Source of the DNA: Stentor coeruleus
Taxonomy: Eukaryota; Ciliophora; Heterotrichea; Heterotrichida; Stentoridae
DNA length: 64,000 nt
NCBI GenBank assembly: GCA_001970955.1
Contig: MPUH01000006.1
Span: 62,001 to 126,000 of the forward strand
Direction of reading: 5' to 3'
Positions 41,588-51,593 of this stretch are shown piece after piece; the first letter of the stretch is position 1, and every line of letters starts with the position of its first letter. The position numbers were made by a program, and so were the translations under genes. Below the pieces are notes generated by a model, which saw nothing but the letters and a program-made list of their open reading frames with translations, searched no databases and was not told the DNA's origin.

Positions 41588-42226
41588 ATGGGCAATATTG
41601 CAGGTGCTTCAAACGCTCCACCAATCCCCAAAAGTCAACTAACTCGTATCCTCAAGCGAGCTCGAAAACTAGCAATGCGCAAAATGCTAAAACTTAAGCA
41701 AGACAACATACAAGAGCGTCTTCAGTTTTACAGAGTTGATGCGGCAAAATATAAAGAATGCATATTCGGGATGATGCAACAGCAGCAAAAAATGTGCCAA
41801 GATACAGTCCTTGAGGTTTGTACCGAACAAAATGTATCAATAGGTTCATTAACCTCAGCAATCCGTAATCATGCTATTGATCCAGAAGTTCAAGAAGTAA
41901 TGATGAGTTTCCAAACTATGTCAGGAGATATATGCGAAGGGTATCCAGTACCAGAACAATATGATATAGAAACATTAAAAGAAGGACTTCGTCTACAAAT
42001 AAGAGAATTGTCTGGATACCCAATTAATGACCCTTCAGCATCTGTTTTAGCTCAAATTGCCTCAACTGATGAAGTGTATAAACAAATGGGAATCGATGAA
42101 ATCACCTTTGGATCTTTAGCTCTTAAGTACGAAAAATCAGCAGATCCTGAGTTTTTACAATTAAAACAGGATTGGAATCAGGCTGCTAAATTTGATATGG
42201 CAATGCAAGGCTTACGTGGTAAGTAA
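41588..42226 (+). CDS. Putative N-myristoylated helical protein, 212 aa
   Basis: The frame begins MGNIAGASN, a good N-myristoylation context (Gly2, small residue at position 6), so membrane attachment is likely. A basic helix follows (LTRILKRARKLAMRKMLKLK), then a Gln/Met-rich helix (MMQQQQKMCQDTVLEV) and an acidic, mostly helical C-terminus with Pro-rich turns (ICEGYPVPEQYDIETL). The domain is not recognised. Ser/Thr and codon use look like a well-expressed gene, and the 5' flank is strongly C-rich. Confidence 0.68.
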   Translation: MGNIAGASNAPPIPKSQLTRILKRARKLAMRKMLKLKQDNIQERLQFYRVDAAKYKECIFGMMQQQQKMCQDTVLEVCTEQNVSIGSLTSAIRNHAIDPEVQEVMMSFQTMSGDICEGYPVPEQYDIETLKEGLRLQIRELSGYPINDPSASVLAQIASTDEVYKQMGIDEITFGSLALKYEKSADPEFLQLKQDWNQAAKFDMAMQGLRGK

Positions 42227-42366
42227 TTTAGTTATTTTAGTATTTAAGGTATTCTTGGATTTTATAATAAAGGAAGTTTTCTGTTTTAGTCTTCACAGGC
42301 GAGATTTTTAAGGTTTTTTATTTGAAATAAGACTTTTATATTATTTTGAACTTAGACTTTTGCTTT

Positions 42367-42830
42367 TCAAGTAGGGATTTTTCTACTTCTTTCGCTTGTT
42401 TTTTTACTTTTGGTGTTTATGGGTTTTTGTGTCTCTTCTTTGAGCTTGTGATTTTTTTTCAGTTTATTTTTGATTCGCTTCATGTAAACAGCAATACGAG
42501 CTTTAGCTTTAAGTCTACTTTCTAAGTCTACTTATTTTCTTTTAGCTTCTTCCTTGGTTGTTACAATTTTAATTTCAAGGTTTTTCTACAGGCTGTCTGT
42601 TCGTATTTTTCTCGGTAAAGACACTCATTTGGTTCTGGAGTTTATCAATCTGTGATTTTAGAGCTGTTATTTCATTTAGTATATTTTCTTGAAGTTAAAG
42701 TTTAATATGATTTATCGCAGTGTTATTATTTTTTTGATTTTTATTCAATAACAAACTATTAGGGCTAAGTTTATGGGAAAATTGTTTGAAGTGACTGAAA
42801 TTGCTAAAGTATATTAAGTTTGTAAGTCAA
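42367..42830 (-). pseudogene. Decayed coiled-coil gene
   Basis: Reading the - strand, NFSHFKQFSHKLSPNSLLLN, then after one stop LQENILNEITALKSQIDKLQ and NQMSVFTEKNTNRQP, and after a frame change EIKIVTTKEEAKRK, a TAA, then VDLESRLKAKARIAVYMKRI and KNKLKKNHKLKEE. The heptad-like helix and Lys-rich end are clearly protein-like. With two stops and a frame change it is a broken host gene. No 15-nt intron explains the breaks. Confidence 0.5.
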
Positions 42831-43109
42831 TTTAATACTACTGAAATGCTTTTATTACAGGATAAAACTATAAAAAAGTGGAAGAAATTAATGTATATAA
42901 AAAATTTAAGATGAAAATTAGGTTAAATTATTTGCATGCAATTGATTAGTTTAATTACTAATAAAGTTTTAATAATCATATTAATTTTATAAGTCTTACA
43001 TGCTAAAACTTTTTAATTTAATAGCATTTGTTATATTAGTCAATATGATTATTTTTGTTGCAATTAACTTAGAAATAGAAATCGTCCCATTTTATAATTA
43101 TACAGCCTT

Positions 43110-43719
43110 TTACCAAAATATCATGGATTAATATTTTCAATTTCCAAAAGCGTTTTTCTTTTCCTCAAGCCAATCATTTGATATTTTCAAATCATCCAAT
43201 TTTTTTTCTCCGCAGCAATAACCTTTTAATACTTTCTTATCTTACTTTATCAAGCATTTCTTCATTTATACCATTAAGCACACTTACATTATTAATTACA
43301 CTAAAGATATTTTTTGTATCATTTTTATCAGTTCATCCTTTATAATAATAAATATAAATGGAAAATATGAATAATATCTTTAACAAATATATGGTTACAT
43401 TTTCATAGTTTATCCTTTTTCTTTTGAATGATATGTTTTCTATTATCATGAAAGTATTGTCTATAAATTATACACTTTATAAAGCTTTTCAGGACAGATA
43501 TTATTTATATCTATATTTTGCTCATACTTAAAGAGTAAATTTTAAATCCCTTATATCTTTATACTTTAACCAACCATTTTTTACTTTATCATGGTGTGCT
43601 TTATAGTAGAGTGCTTTTAAATTGACTTTGATTTTGATTAAACGTGTATATATGATTGATTGTTTAAAAAAAAAATTGGAGATCATGAAAAATATATGTT
43701 TTATAATATGAATTATCAT
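43110..43719 (-). pseudogene. Decayed gene fragments
   Basis: Protein-like pieces occur in several - strand frames: KVNLKALYYKAHHDKVKNGW near 43560-43640, NNVSVLNGINEEMLDKVR near 43250-43310, then ESIKRLLLRRKKIG and LDDLKISNDWLEEKKNAF. They lie in order but are separated by stops and frame changes. The phrase NGINEEMLDK is loosely like GNAVDEEMLKKK in the relic at 46995-47224. Low confidence. Confidence 0.3.
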
Positions 43720-44225
43720 AAATAGTAGTTGAAATATATACTTTGGTTTTGTGCTGTAATAATAAATTTTTGGATTTTTTTTGTAAGAAAGAATGATGAT
43801 ATATTTAAGTTTTTGATATTTTAATATGAATTTTAGCCTTTTCTTCTAGGAAATAATTTAAACAAGATATTCTTTAAAAAAAAATTGTAACAAAAATTAT
43901 ATAGGAAATTTATTAGATTTTCAGATAAGATTATAATAAAATACAGCACCAGTTAGCGAAAAATTGGAGTAAATAATAAATAAATTTGTGAAGTTTACAT
44001 GATTTTAGCCTAGCATTTGTTCACTTTATAAAAATAAAAGATAATTGCAAATAGACAAGATTTTTAAGGTATGTGAAGCTTGAATATATGACAAAAAAAT
44101 CATAATAAAAATTAATCTTAAAAATCATAAAAAAAGACAAATAATCTTCATAAATTAGCAATAAAAATCTTCTTTTCCATACATTAATATACATAACTAC
44201 TATCCTAAATTACATAATAACCTGT

Positions 44226-46670
44226 TTAACTACAGGTTAAGTCTTTAGCACAGGTCATTTTGGGCAAGCTGCCCAAAGGTCGTGGTGATAATTCTTCATA
44301 AAGTCTGTTCTCAGTTTCTTTTTTCAGTTCCTGATTGATTTTTTTAACCTGAAGGACAAATTGTGCTTCAACAGGTCTATGACTTGAAGCTGTGACTTTT
44401 AAATCCTTATAAATTTGAGGAATAAGCTTTCCACTATATAAAACCCTATCGCACCAAGATGGTCCTCGGGATTTTAATCTATCATATTCATCAGTACCTA
44501 CTATATAAGGGTATGTTGGGGGAAAAGTAATTTCAGGCTCTTTGTATCCAGGTAAATACCCATACTTTAGATTATGTGTTAACTGCTCAGTCTTAAATAG
44601 TTCCTCATAATTCTCATCATGTAAATGTGATAAGATCTGAAATGTGCACAAATTAACTCTAAAGTTCAAATTGCCAAAAAGTATTTTGCAATCAAAATCT
44701 TCCATAAGTTTATCACAAGACCCAAAACTCTCTGAATGTATATACCTAATTTGTTCTTTTCGTGCTGAATTATTATCAGTCCCACTAATCAAATGGCACG
44801 CAACAAATGCAAAAGATGAATCATAAAGTTCAAAAAGTATAGCAAGTGCTCTCTTATTAGTAATCTTCCCTTTATAAGGTAAATAAACCGTATCATGATC
44901 AAACATCGTCACATCTTCAATAAGCCGATCTTCAACAAAAACCACAAGTGCAGTGTCTTCAATACAAACAGTCTTAAGTAAAGCATATCCTGTCATAGCA
45001 GAAACAAGTAAATCTTCATATAAAACAAACTCAGCCACTTGCTGAAAAGCAAAAATCACAATATTACAAAAATCTTCACTAGCTGTAATATCATTAATAA
45101 ACCCTAATTTATTCCCACACAAATCCCAAGTAACAACTCTTATACGTATATCAATAAACTGTGAATATTCTAAACTGCATTTATTAAGTTCCTCTTCAAT
45201 TTTATTAACAATTTGAGTTTTATTTTTTTTTCTTAGCACAGCATCTATTGAAATTTGTTTAACATCATCATGTACTGTAGCATTATAAAACCTATTTATT
45301 GAAGTTATTCCATGCATTATAAGACCTTTTATACCCAAACTACCTTCTCTTGTTACTGCAGATATTGTAGACCCTGTTCCTGTATATTGATAGCTAAGAT
45401 AATCTCCATTATCAGCCCATTGAAGTTTGAAAGCTCTAACAAAACTTGTATCTTGTTTTATAACATAATCCATATTAACATTTCTTAGCATATTCATTAG
45501 TACATCCCATGATATAGAGCTTTGTACAACATTTGTTCGATCTAAACAATCTAAACAGTTTGTCCTAATAACCCCTTGTTGTTTTGATCCATTAGAACTA
45601 TAATAGCAATAATATTGTAAAAAATTTGATATTCTTTCTATGAGTAAATTTATTTTATGGAATTTTTGACCTTTACAATTTGAATGAAAATCGAAATATG
45701 TATATGAGAGATGTTGACTGTATTTAGAGAAAACTTTTTTTAGTATAGCTTGCCATTCATTTGTCAGGTTGTTTTCAAAAGCTTTTGATGATGAAAGGAG
45801 GTTTATCATGGTTATATGCTTGTATTTTTCTATTAGTTTATCTGCGTGGCTACAAAAAGCTGTGATACTCATTTCTCTAGATTTAGTAAAAGATAACTGG
45901 GCTGTAATTCCTGATTGCCCCCAGTATAAAGGTACGGATCCTCGGATTTGTGTATATGAAAAAATGTTATCTGTGACAATGAGGATCTGTTCGGTCTCAA
46001 CAAAATTCGCCACATTTCCGCTTTCATCAATACCTCGGCAATTGTATCTTGTCCCAGCACGTTCACAGCTTCGTCTTGACACAAGAGCCAAAACAACATT
46101 TTCCCCATGAAAAACACTGAAAAAACCTTGGATTATAGGGATAAACCATAAAGTGTCGATATCTTGAGATATAAACTCTTTATAAAGTTCGAAATTCCAA
46201 TAAAACCTCTTATCACTTTCATTATGCAAAGTCTCACCTTGACTTTCATAGCCGATACTTAATGTTAAACTATAATCAAAAGAGAAATAAAACCCGGTTG
46301 ATAAAAGTTTTTTTATGCTGGTTTTAGAATTTTCAAGGTTTTTTGGGTCTTCTGAACGATTGAATTCAATAAGCTCGATTTCGCTTATTTCGTATATTGT
46401 TTTCCCAAGAATCTGACCTTTAGATTCAGCTTTAGTCACAACAGCGATATAAAGAACAGTTTCTATAGGGATTACTCCAAGGAAAAAATAGATGTCGATG
46501 TATAAAATTTCATCTGGACTGAGACCTTTGCCAGAAAAATTAAATGTATTAGTTGAGTAAATCCTATGGGTATTACGTTCAAGGACAAGATAAGAATCTT
46601 GTTTTGGCCAATGAATGACGAAATATTTTACTGAAACGTAAAGTCGCATTGGGTATTCTTCCATTTGCAA
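44226..46670 (-). CDS. SAC phosphatase fused to a degenerate inositol 5-phosphatase domain (synaptojanin-like)
   Basis: This is an 814-aa single-exon protein. The N-terminal SAC domain (about residues 60-480) keeps the full catalytic motif, RTNCLDCLDRTN near residue 370, so it should dephosphorylate phosphoinositides. The C-terminal half (about 505-770) is an inositol-polyphosphate 5-phosphatase fold: VVTWDLCGNKLG, FVACHLISG, FPPTYPYIVG, PSWCDRVL. Four catalytic positions are altered: WN to WD, FQE to FQQ, GD to GN (FGNLNFR) and SDH to SSH. The 5-phosphatase half is therefore probably inactive or much changed. The family acts in endocytosis and membrane traffic. No proline-rich tail is present. 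The 5' flank is G-rich on the + strand (37 G, 1 C in 46681-46800). Confidence 0.88.
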   Translation of the reverse strand: MQMEEYPMRLYVSVKYFVIHWPKQDSYLVLERNTHRIYSTNTFNFSGKGLSPDEILYIDIYFFLGVIPIETVLYIAVVTKAESKGQILGKTIYEISEIELIEFNRSEDPKNLENSKTSIKKLLSTGFYFSFDYSLTLSIGYESQGETLHNESDKRFYWNFELYKEFISQDIDTLWFIPIIQGFFSVFHGENVVLALVSRRSCERAGTRYNCRGIDESGNVANFVETEQILIVTDNIFSYTQIRGSVPLYWGQSGITAQLSFTKSREMSITAFCSHADKLIEKYKHITMINLLSSSKAFENNLTNEWQAILKKVFSKYSQHLSYTYFDFHSNCKGQKFHKINLLIERISNFLQYYCYYSSNGSKQQGVIRTNCLDCLDRTNVVQSSISWDVLMNMLRNVNMDYVIKQDTSFVRAFKLQWADNGDYLSYQYTGTGSTISAVTREGSLGIKGLIMHGITSINRFYNATVHDDVKQISIDAVLRKKNKTQIVNKIEEELNKCSLEYSQFIDIRIRVVTWDLCGNKLGFINDITASEDFCNIVIFAFQQVAEFVLYEDLLVSAMTGYALLKTVCIEDTALVVFVEDRLIEDVTMFDHDTVYLPYKGKITNKRALAILFELYDSSFAFVACHLISGTDNNSARKEQIRYIHSESFGSCDKLMEDFDCKILFGNLNFRVNLCTFQILSHLHDENYEELFKTEQLTHNLKYGYLPGYKEPEITFPPTYPYIVGTDEYDRLKSRGPSWCDRVLYSGKLIPQIYKDLKVTASSHRPVEAQFVLQVKKINQELKKETENRLYEELSPRPLGSLPKMTCAKDLTCS

Positions 46671-46994
46671 TATTATAGGAGATTAGAATGTTAAGGAAGG
46701 ATTTTAGCTGTTAAGTAATTAAAATGGATTAGAAGGTGGATAGGATTGATGGAGTTGAAAATGAATAGGAGGAATATTAGGGATTATTTTGGGTTGGATA
46801 GAGATAAAATTTTGGATTGATGTTAAGAAGAAAATTATTAGAGTGATTTTTTTTAGGTTGAAGGCAAGAAGGTTTTTGGTTTTTGGAAGTGTGGTTGGGA
46901 TGATATTCATTGTAAATTTGTGTGGATTTGGGTTTTGAGAAATATGATATTGATAGTTTTGTAATTTTTAGAATGTTAGAGGATTGTAGATTTT

Positions 46995-47224
46995 TTAGAT
47001 TTTTAATGCGATTTTGTATTTGGAATTTTTTGGTCGGGTTGTGAATGATTTATTCACAAGAGCCCAAGCTTTTTTTTTTAACATCTCTTCATCAACAGCA
47101 TTTCCACTTAGTATATTAAATGTTTTTACAAAGTATGTGTCATGTTATTTTTAAAATAGGATAATGTATCAAATAAATAAACTAAAAAGGAAACATATAC
47201 TGCAGCACATAGAGCTGATCCCAT
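46995..47224 (-). pseudogene. Decayed small gene or fragment
   Basis: On the - strand an ATG at 47224 opens MGSALCAAVYVSFLVYLFDT, a membrane-like segment, then LSYFKNNMTHTL. The frame then changes and continues SGNAVDEEMLKKKAWALVNK, SFTTRPKNSKYKIALKI and a TAA. One frame change joins the two parts. No intron of 15 or 16 nt fits. No family is recognised. Confidence 0.35.
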
Positions 47225-47534
47225 TATTATATACTGCAATTTAATGGGCAATATTATCAAAATAATTAAATATTCTTATAGTACTATTCAAAGCTAAAAT
47301 ATAAGCTTTTTAATATAACATTAATTAATACAAATCTAATCTAATCTAGCAAATAATTCGCAATTTCATGTTTTAATACTATAAAACATGTTTGGATTCA
47401 TATTAAATTCGTAAAATTTGACTCAATTTCTATAGCCGAAATCTAGAATACTTAAAGACAAAAGTAAATATTTTTTTATAAGAATTCGAGTATAGGATCT
47501 TTATATTTTCTTCTGTATTCCGAACTAATTTGTT

Positions 47535-47653
47535 ATCATTATATATAAAATATAATAAAAATATTGAATTATTAATAATTTATGTGTTTTTCTNATCATT
47601 ATATATAAAATATAATAAAAATATTGAATTATTAATAATTTATGTGTTTTTCT
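47535..47653. repeat. 59-bp direct repeat around an N at 47594 (assembly gap)
   Basis: Bases 47535-47593 recur exactly at 47595-47653. Intergenic. Confidence 0.9.
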
Positions 47654-48412
47654 TAATGTATACTCAAAACTATGAAAAATAATATCATATATTAACTTAT
47701 CCAATTTATACAGTTTTTAAAATTAAGCTTTAAGATAAATAATATTGGCAGTTAATATAGATAAAAGATATTATAGCCGTTAATTTCTTCAGTGATACAA
47801 ACAATATATATTTCCTCTAAAAATCAAGCTATTGAATATTTTTGACGAAAGAGGATATTTTTAGTATCTTTAACATTCTTTGTTCACATCAAAATTCCTA
47901 AAAACATTAAAGATATACATAGGAGTTCAATGGAGATAACAAGTTAGTATAAAAACTAAGTACTATTAAAACCAATGCTTTCAAAGCCTAATTCATTATT
48001 TCTACCAGTAATTCGAACTAATCAATTGCATTATAGAAAAATCTCAAGACTTTTCATATTCCTCTTTATTATCACTATCCCTATATCTTTCATAAATTCA
48101 CAGTTTTTACCTCATATTTCTCCAATACTCCTTCCTCCTCTACATTTTTTCAGTTTTCTTATCACAGCATCATAACCTATCCTTCATCATAAATTTCCCA
48201 TTTCAAATTTTCCTTTCAAAATTTCGCGCATTTCAAAACTCCAACTTTCCCTAAAAAAATTCAAAAACTCACTATTATTATAATAAAAATCTCAAATCCT
48301 AACTTTCAACTTCCAAAACCCTCATCACCCAAAACAAATCCTCCATCTCAAAACTTAAAATTTTACCATCATAAAGTCTATAATTAATACGCAAAAAACC
48401 TATTCTTAACCC

Positions 48413-50506
48413 TTATTGCTTAACATCAAACATTGATCCTCCAACTTTATTAGTACTCCTAACATTATTCAAATACTGCGGACTAAAAGGTGGACTAAGA
48501 TTTTTTTTCTGTAACTCATCCCAATTCAAATCATTAAAAAAAGGATGTTGTTTAATCTTTGGCATCTCAAGTCTTTCTTCTGGTGTCCTTCTCATAAGTT
48601 TACTAATAAGATCCTTAGCATCTTCATTAAAATTCGCAGGGAAATTAAGTGTTGCTGTAGCAATCCTATGATAAAGAACGTTAATATTTTCTGTAAAAAA
48701 AGGAGGGTCACCAGTGAGCATTTCAAAAAGATTAGCTCCAATACAATAAATATCAGCAGGTTTCCATACACCTGACTGAGCTAAAAGTTCTGGTGGGAGA
48801 TAAGCAGGTGAGCCACAAAATGACATTGCCGGATTTTCTTGTGTAACATTTTGTTTAGCTAAACCAAAATCACCAAGTCTTATATGCCCTAAACTGTCTA
48901 GAAGTATATTTTGAGGTTTTAAATCTCTGTATATAATATCTAATGAATGTAAATGCTCAATAGCTAAAATAATTTCAGCTATATAAAATTTAGCTTGAGG
49001 GATTGTTAGATGATGAAGATATGATAAAAGTTTAGAAAAGTCCCCTAAAGGGCAGAATTCAAGAACCATAAACAAATGGGTATCACTTTGAAAAGCCCAG
49101 TATAATGGGAGAATATAAGGATGTCTTATTGTTTTAAGAATCTTACATTCAGCTATAGCATATTTCAGTTGCTTTCTCTGACGTAAAGTGACTTTGTTTA
49201 AAGATTTCAAAGCATAAATTTCGTCACAGTATTTTTTATTAACTTTAAACACCTTCCCAAAACTCCCACTACCGACTTCTTCAATGATTTCGAAGTTATC
49301 TAAATTAATACCTTCTTCATTTATCTCTGGTCCAGGTGGTTTAATTAGTTGAACTTTAGCTTGCGGGACAAAAGTTCTAAAAAACCCAATAGCATCAAGG
49401 ATTCTTTTAGTCCATTCTTCAGTCATATCTAAAAAATTTGTATAGTACTTAAGTTTAATATCCTGGCCTGAAATTAGAAAAAAATATTTTTCAACAATAC
49501 TTTCTGATAATATTTTAACTTCTTGGATTTTAGTAAATGCTATTGAGTAATCTGGAAGTTCTTCATCAACATAAGCTGCTCTGTTTTTGTAATGATTAAA
49601 GTTACCATTTTGAGTATCGAGAACTAAATAGACTTGTTTATCATTAATTAACCAAGGTGCGGTATAGAAGACTTCACCACTAAATCCAAGAGGTCTTTCA
49701 ATAGATTCAGTATTTCCTGTGGATTTTTGAAGAAGATCTTGACCTATATATCTTGGTATAAGTTCAGCTATTTCAATATTTGCAGCTAATTCAAGTGCAG
49801 TCCTACCTGATGGGTCTTCTAAAGTTGGGTTGATTTGATTTTCTAATAAAATTTTAACTATTTGTGTATGGCCACATGATGATGAGAGATGGAGTCCGGT
49901 CCCACGTTCTGAAGTCATCTTGTTTATGTTGCATAAAGGATGAGAAATTATGATTTTAACACATTCCACATGCCCTTGGAAGCAGGAGATTTGCAAAGGT
50001 GTCCAGTGATCATCTGTTATTATATTGCAGTCTGCAGATAACTCAAGAAGTTCTTTTAAAATCTTACTATGTCCGCAATACGCTGCATAATGAATGCAGC
50101 ACCATTTTCCATTCAAAGGAGTGTTTAATATTGTCTTTAAGTCATCAATTTCTAGTGAGTTTTTTTTACAACGCTCAAAGTCTTTGAGAATCTCATAAAA
50201 ACTTTCTAAATTCCCTTCTTGACATGTTACTACTAGTCTATTAACCCATCTAGACATATCCCCTACATTGTTTCCAGCGTTTATTTGTTTTAAAGTTAGA
50301 GGTGTTGTTAAGGATATGTTGTATTGGGATAAGGTAAAACTGTTGTTTAAGGTTACTTTATGAGTTGGGAGCTGCAAAATGAGTTTTTGCATATTGACTT
50401 CAAGTGAAGTATAAGTCTTGAGGATTTCTTTAAATTTAGTTACTGTGAGTGAAGCATCAACTGAGAGCTCTATGCGCTCGTTGTTGAAGAGGACATGGAT
50501 TTTCAT
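48413..50506 (-). CDS. AGC-type protein kinase with ubiquitin-like, ankyrin and PH-like domains
   Basis: This 697-aa single exon has, in order: a ubiquitin-like fold (1-75: MKIHVLFNNERIELSVDASL); ankyrin repeats (about 130-260: GKWCCIHYAAYCGHSKILKE, HWTPLQISCFQGHVECV); a PH-like region (about 270-385); and a protein kinase (about 405-665). Kinase motifs are intact: GSGSFGKVFKV, the lysine in YALKSLN, the glutamate in AECKIL, YRDLKPQN, GDFGLA and an SPAYLPPE activation segment. It should be catalytically active. AGC or RSK/PKA-like is the best group. The Ubl-ankyrin-PH-kinase order is not one I know outside ciliates. Substrate unknown. Confidence 0.87.
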   Translation of the reverse strand: MKIHVLFNNERIELSVDASLTVTKFKEILKTYTSLEVNMQKLILQLPTHKVTLNNSFTLSQYNISLTTPLTLKQINAGNNVGDMSRWVNRLVVTCQEGNLESFYEILKDFERCKKNSLEIDDLKTILNTPLNGKWCCIHYAAYCGHSKILKELLELSADCNIITDDHWTPLQISCFQGHVECVKIIISHPLCNINKMTSERGTGLHLSSSCGHTQIVKILLENQINPTLEDPSGRTALELAANIEIAELIPRYIGQDLLQKSTGNTESIERPLGFSGEVFYTAPWLINDKQVYLVLDTQNGNFNHYKNRAAYVDEELPDYSIAFTKIQEVKILSESIVEKYFFLISGQDIKLKYYTNFLDMTEEWTKRILDAIGFFRTFVPQAKVQLIKPPGPEINEEGINLDNFEIIEEVGSGSFGKVFKVNKKYCDEIYALKSLNKVTLRQRKQLKYAIAECKILKTIRHPYILPLYWAFQSDTHLFMVLEFCPLGDFSKLLSYLHHLTIPQAKFYIAEIILAIEHLHSLDIIYRDLKPQNILLDSLGHIRLGDFGLAKQNVTQENPAMSFCGSPAYLPPELLAQSGVWKPADIYCIGANLFEMLTGDPPFFTENINVLYHRIATATLNFPANFNEDAKDLISKLMRRTPEERLEMPKIKQHPFFNDLNWDELQKKNLSPPFSPQYLNNVRSTNKVGGSMFDVKQ

Positions 50507-51593
50507 ATTATAAATTTTGTTTATTTTTGCAAATAGAAAAAGGTAAGAGGAGAAAAAATATATTTATTTTTGGATGTTGATAAGTTTTAGAATTTTATTA
50601 TGAGAATATGCTTGAAATGAATGATTTTATGATTTTGGATTTTCAAGAAGGTATGCGGGTTGGTAAAGTTTTTTAGTTGAACTGTGGGAGTGATTTTTTA
50701 TGTGTTGTGATAGGTTTGTTGGATTGTTTGTAGTTTGAGGTGGTATGTTAATAGATTAATATAGATAGTTAATTTTTGCATTTATTATGTGGAATATTTT
50801 ATATGTTTGCTATAAAAGAGAAAAAACAATTTATATAAAACATAATATAGAATATTACATTATTATATGGCTATAAAACAAAATTACTTGTATAATCTCG
50901 TGAAAGTTTAAACAATTTATAAAAAAATACTTGATACTAAGAGTATAAAACATTTTATTTTAATCCAATTAAATTTTTAAAAACATTTAATATCTTTAGC
51001 ATAGCAAATTAATTAGAAGTTAGCCCATCTACACACAAATAGCATTCAGATAAATTTTAGATTAAAAACATATACTGATATAAGACAAATGTCTGATAAC
51101 AGGATCTGCACGTAAGTTATAAACAGCAAAAAGAGTGTTATATTTTTGTATATTTTATTCTACTTAAATACAACTACAAAAATCTAAATTTTTATTAAAT
51201 CATAATTTTCTAAGAGTGTTTATAAAACTTAATGTTGAAAGTCCTCAAAGTAACATCTCTCCAACTGCTTTAAACTCACGAAAACTATCAACTGACTTTA
51301 CAACTTGTTTTTCTGAAGAGTCAACGTCTTCAATTAGACCCCAATCATTTATGTCTCCATCAAAGCCTTTGCCTAGGGGAAAACCCCCACTTAGTCCTAA
51401 TGTTACAATTAAATTCGAATCCCCGCAGAAGTCAATCATTAAGTCACTTAAATTCAGAGAATTATCTAAGTCTTTCGTCCTTACACGTTCGAAATTGCTA
51501 GAAAAGGTTATGAGTGAGAATTTTAAATTAGTATTGGTGTTGTTATATGAGAAAATTTAGAATTTATTTTAAAATGGATATCATATACTAAGC
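50507..51593. other. Intergenic region with one doubtful short frame
   Basis: The left 250 bp are G-rich on the + strand (5' flank of the kinase gene); the rest is AT-rich. It contains a doubtful Ser/Pro-rich + strand frame (51216-51560). An intron-like 15-mer at 51112-51126 has no supporting exon frames. Confidence 0.5.
51216..51560 (+). CDS. Ser/Pro-rich frame, doubtful (possibly a gene fragment)
   Basis: The frame has no ATG until 51349; upstream of that only GTG. The product is Ser/Pro/Lys-rich with two similar SPQ-K/N phrases (VESPQSNISP, FESPQKSII) and a mixed C-terminus. This looks like the disordered part of a real protein, but the start and any upstream exon are missing. It could be a decayed gene or an exon whose partner I cannot find. 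Confidence 0.25.
   Translation: MFIKLNVESPQSNISPTALNSRKLSTDFTTCFSEESTSSIRPQSFMSPSKPLPRGKPPLSPNVTIKFESPQKSIIKSLKFRELSKSFVLTRSKLLEKVMSENFKLVLVLLYEKI

Larger units (their letters stand above)
42227..44225. other. 2-kb region without an intact gene, with relics
   Basis: This is unusually long for this window. It holds at least two decayed - strand coding stretches (about 42367-42830 and 43110-43719). The rest is AT-rich filler with poly-A and poly-T runs. The last 100 bp are the C-rich 3' flank of the SAC gene. Confidence 0.6.
46671..48412. other. 1.7-kb intergenic region with one relic and one gap
   Basis: G-rich 5' flank of the SAC gene on the left; a decayed - strand frame (46995-47224); an N at 47594 in a 59-bp repeat; and C-rich 3' flank of the kinase gene from about 47970. 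A + strand frame at 47975-48175 lies in this C-rich DNA and is judged spurious. Confidence 0.55.

Noticed and set aside
47975-48175. Hydrophobic 66-residue frame on the + strand
   Set aside because: It lies in the C-rich, G-poor 3' flank of the kinase gene, where runs of Leu, Ile, Phe, Pro and Ser codons arise from composition alone.
51112-51126. Intron-like 15-mer GTAAGTTATAAACAG
   Set aside because: Removing it gives only a 28-residue frame that then stops and does not connect to the Ser/Pro-rich frame; such 15-mers are expected by chance several times in 64 kb.
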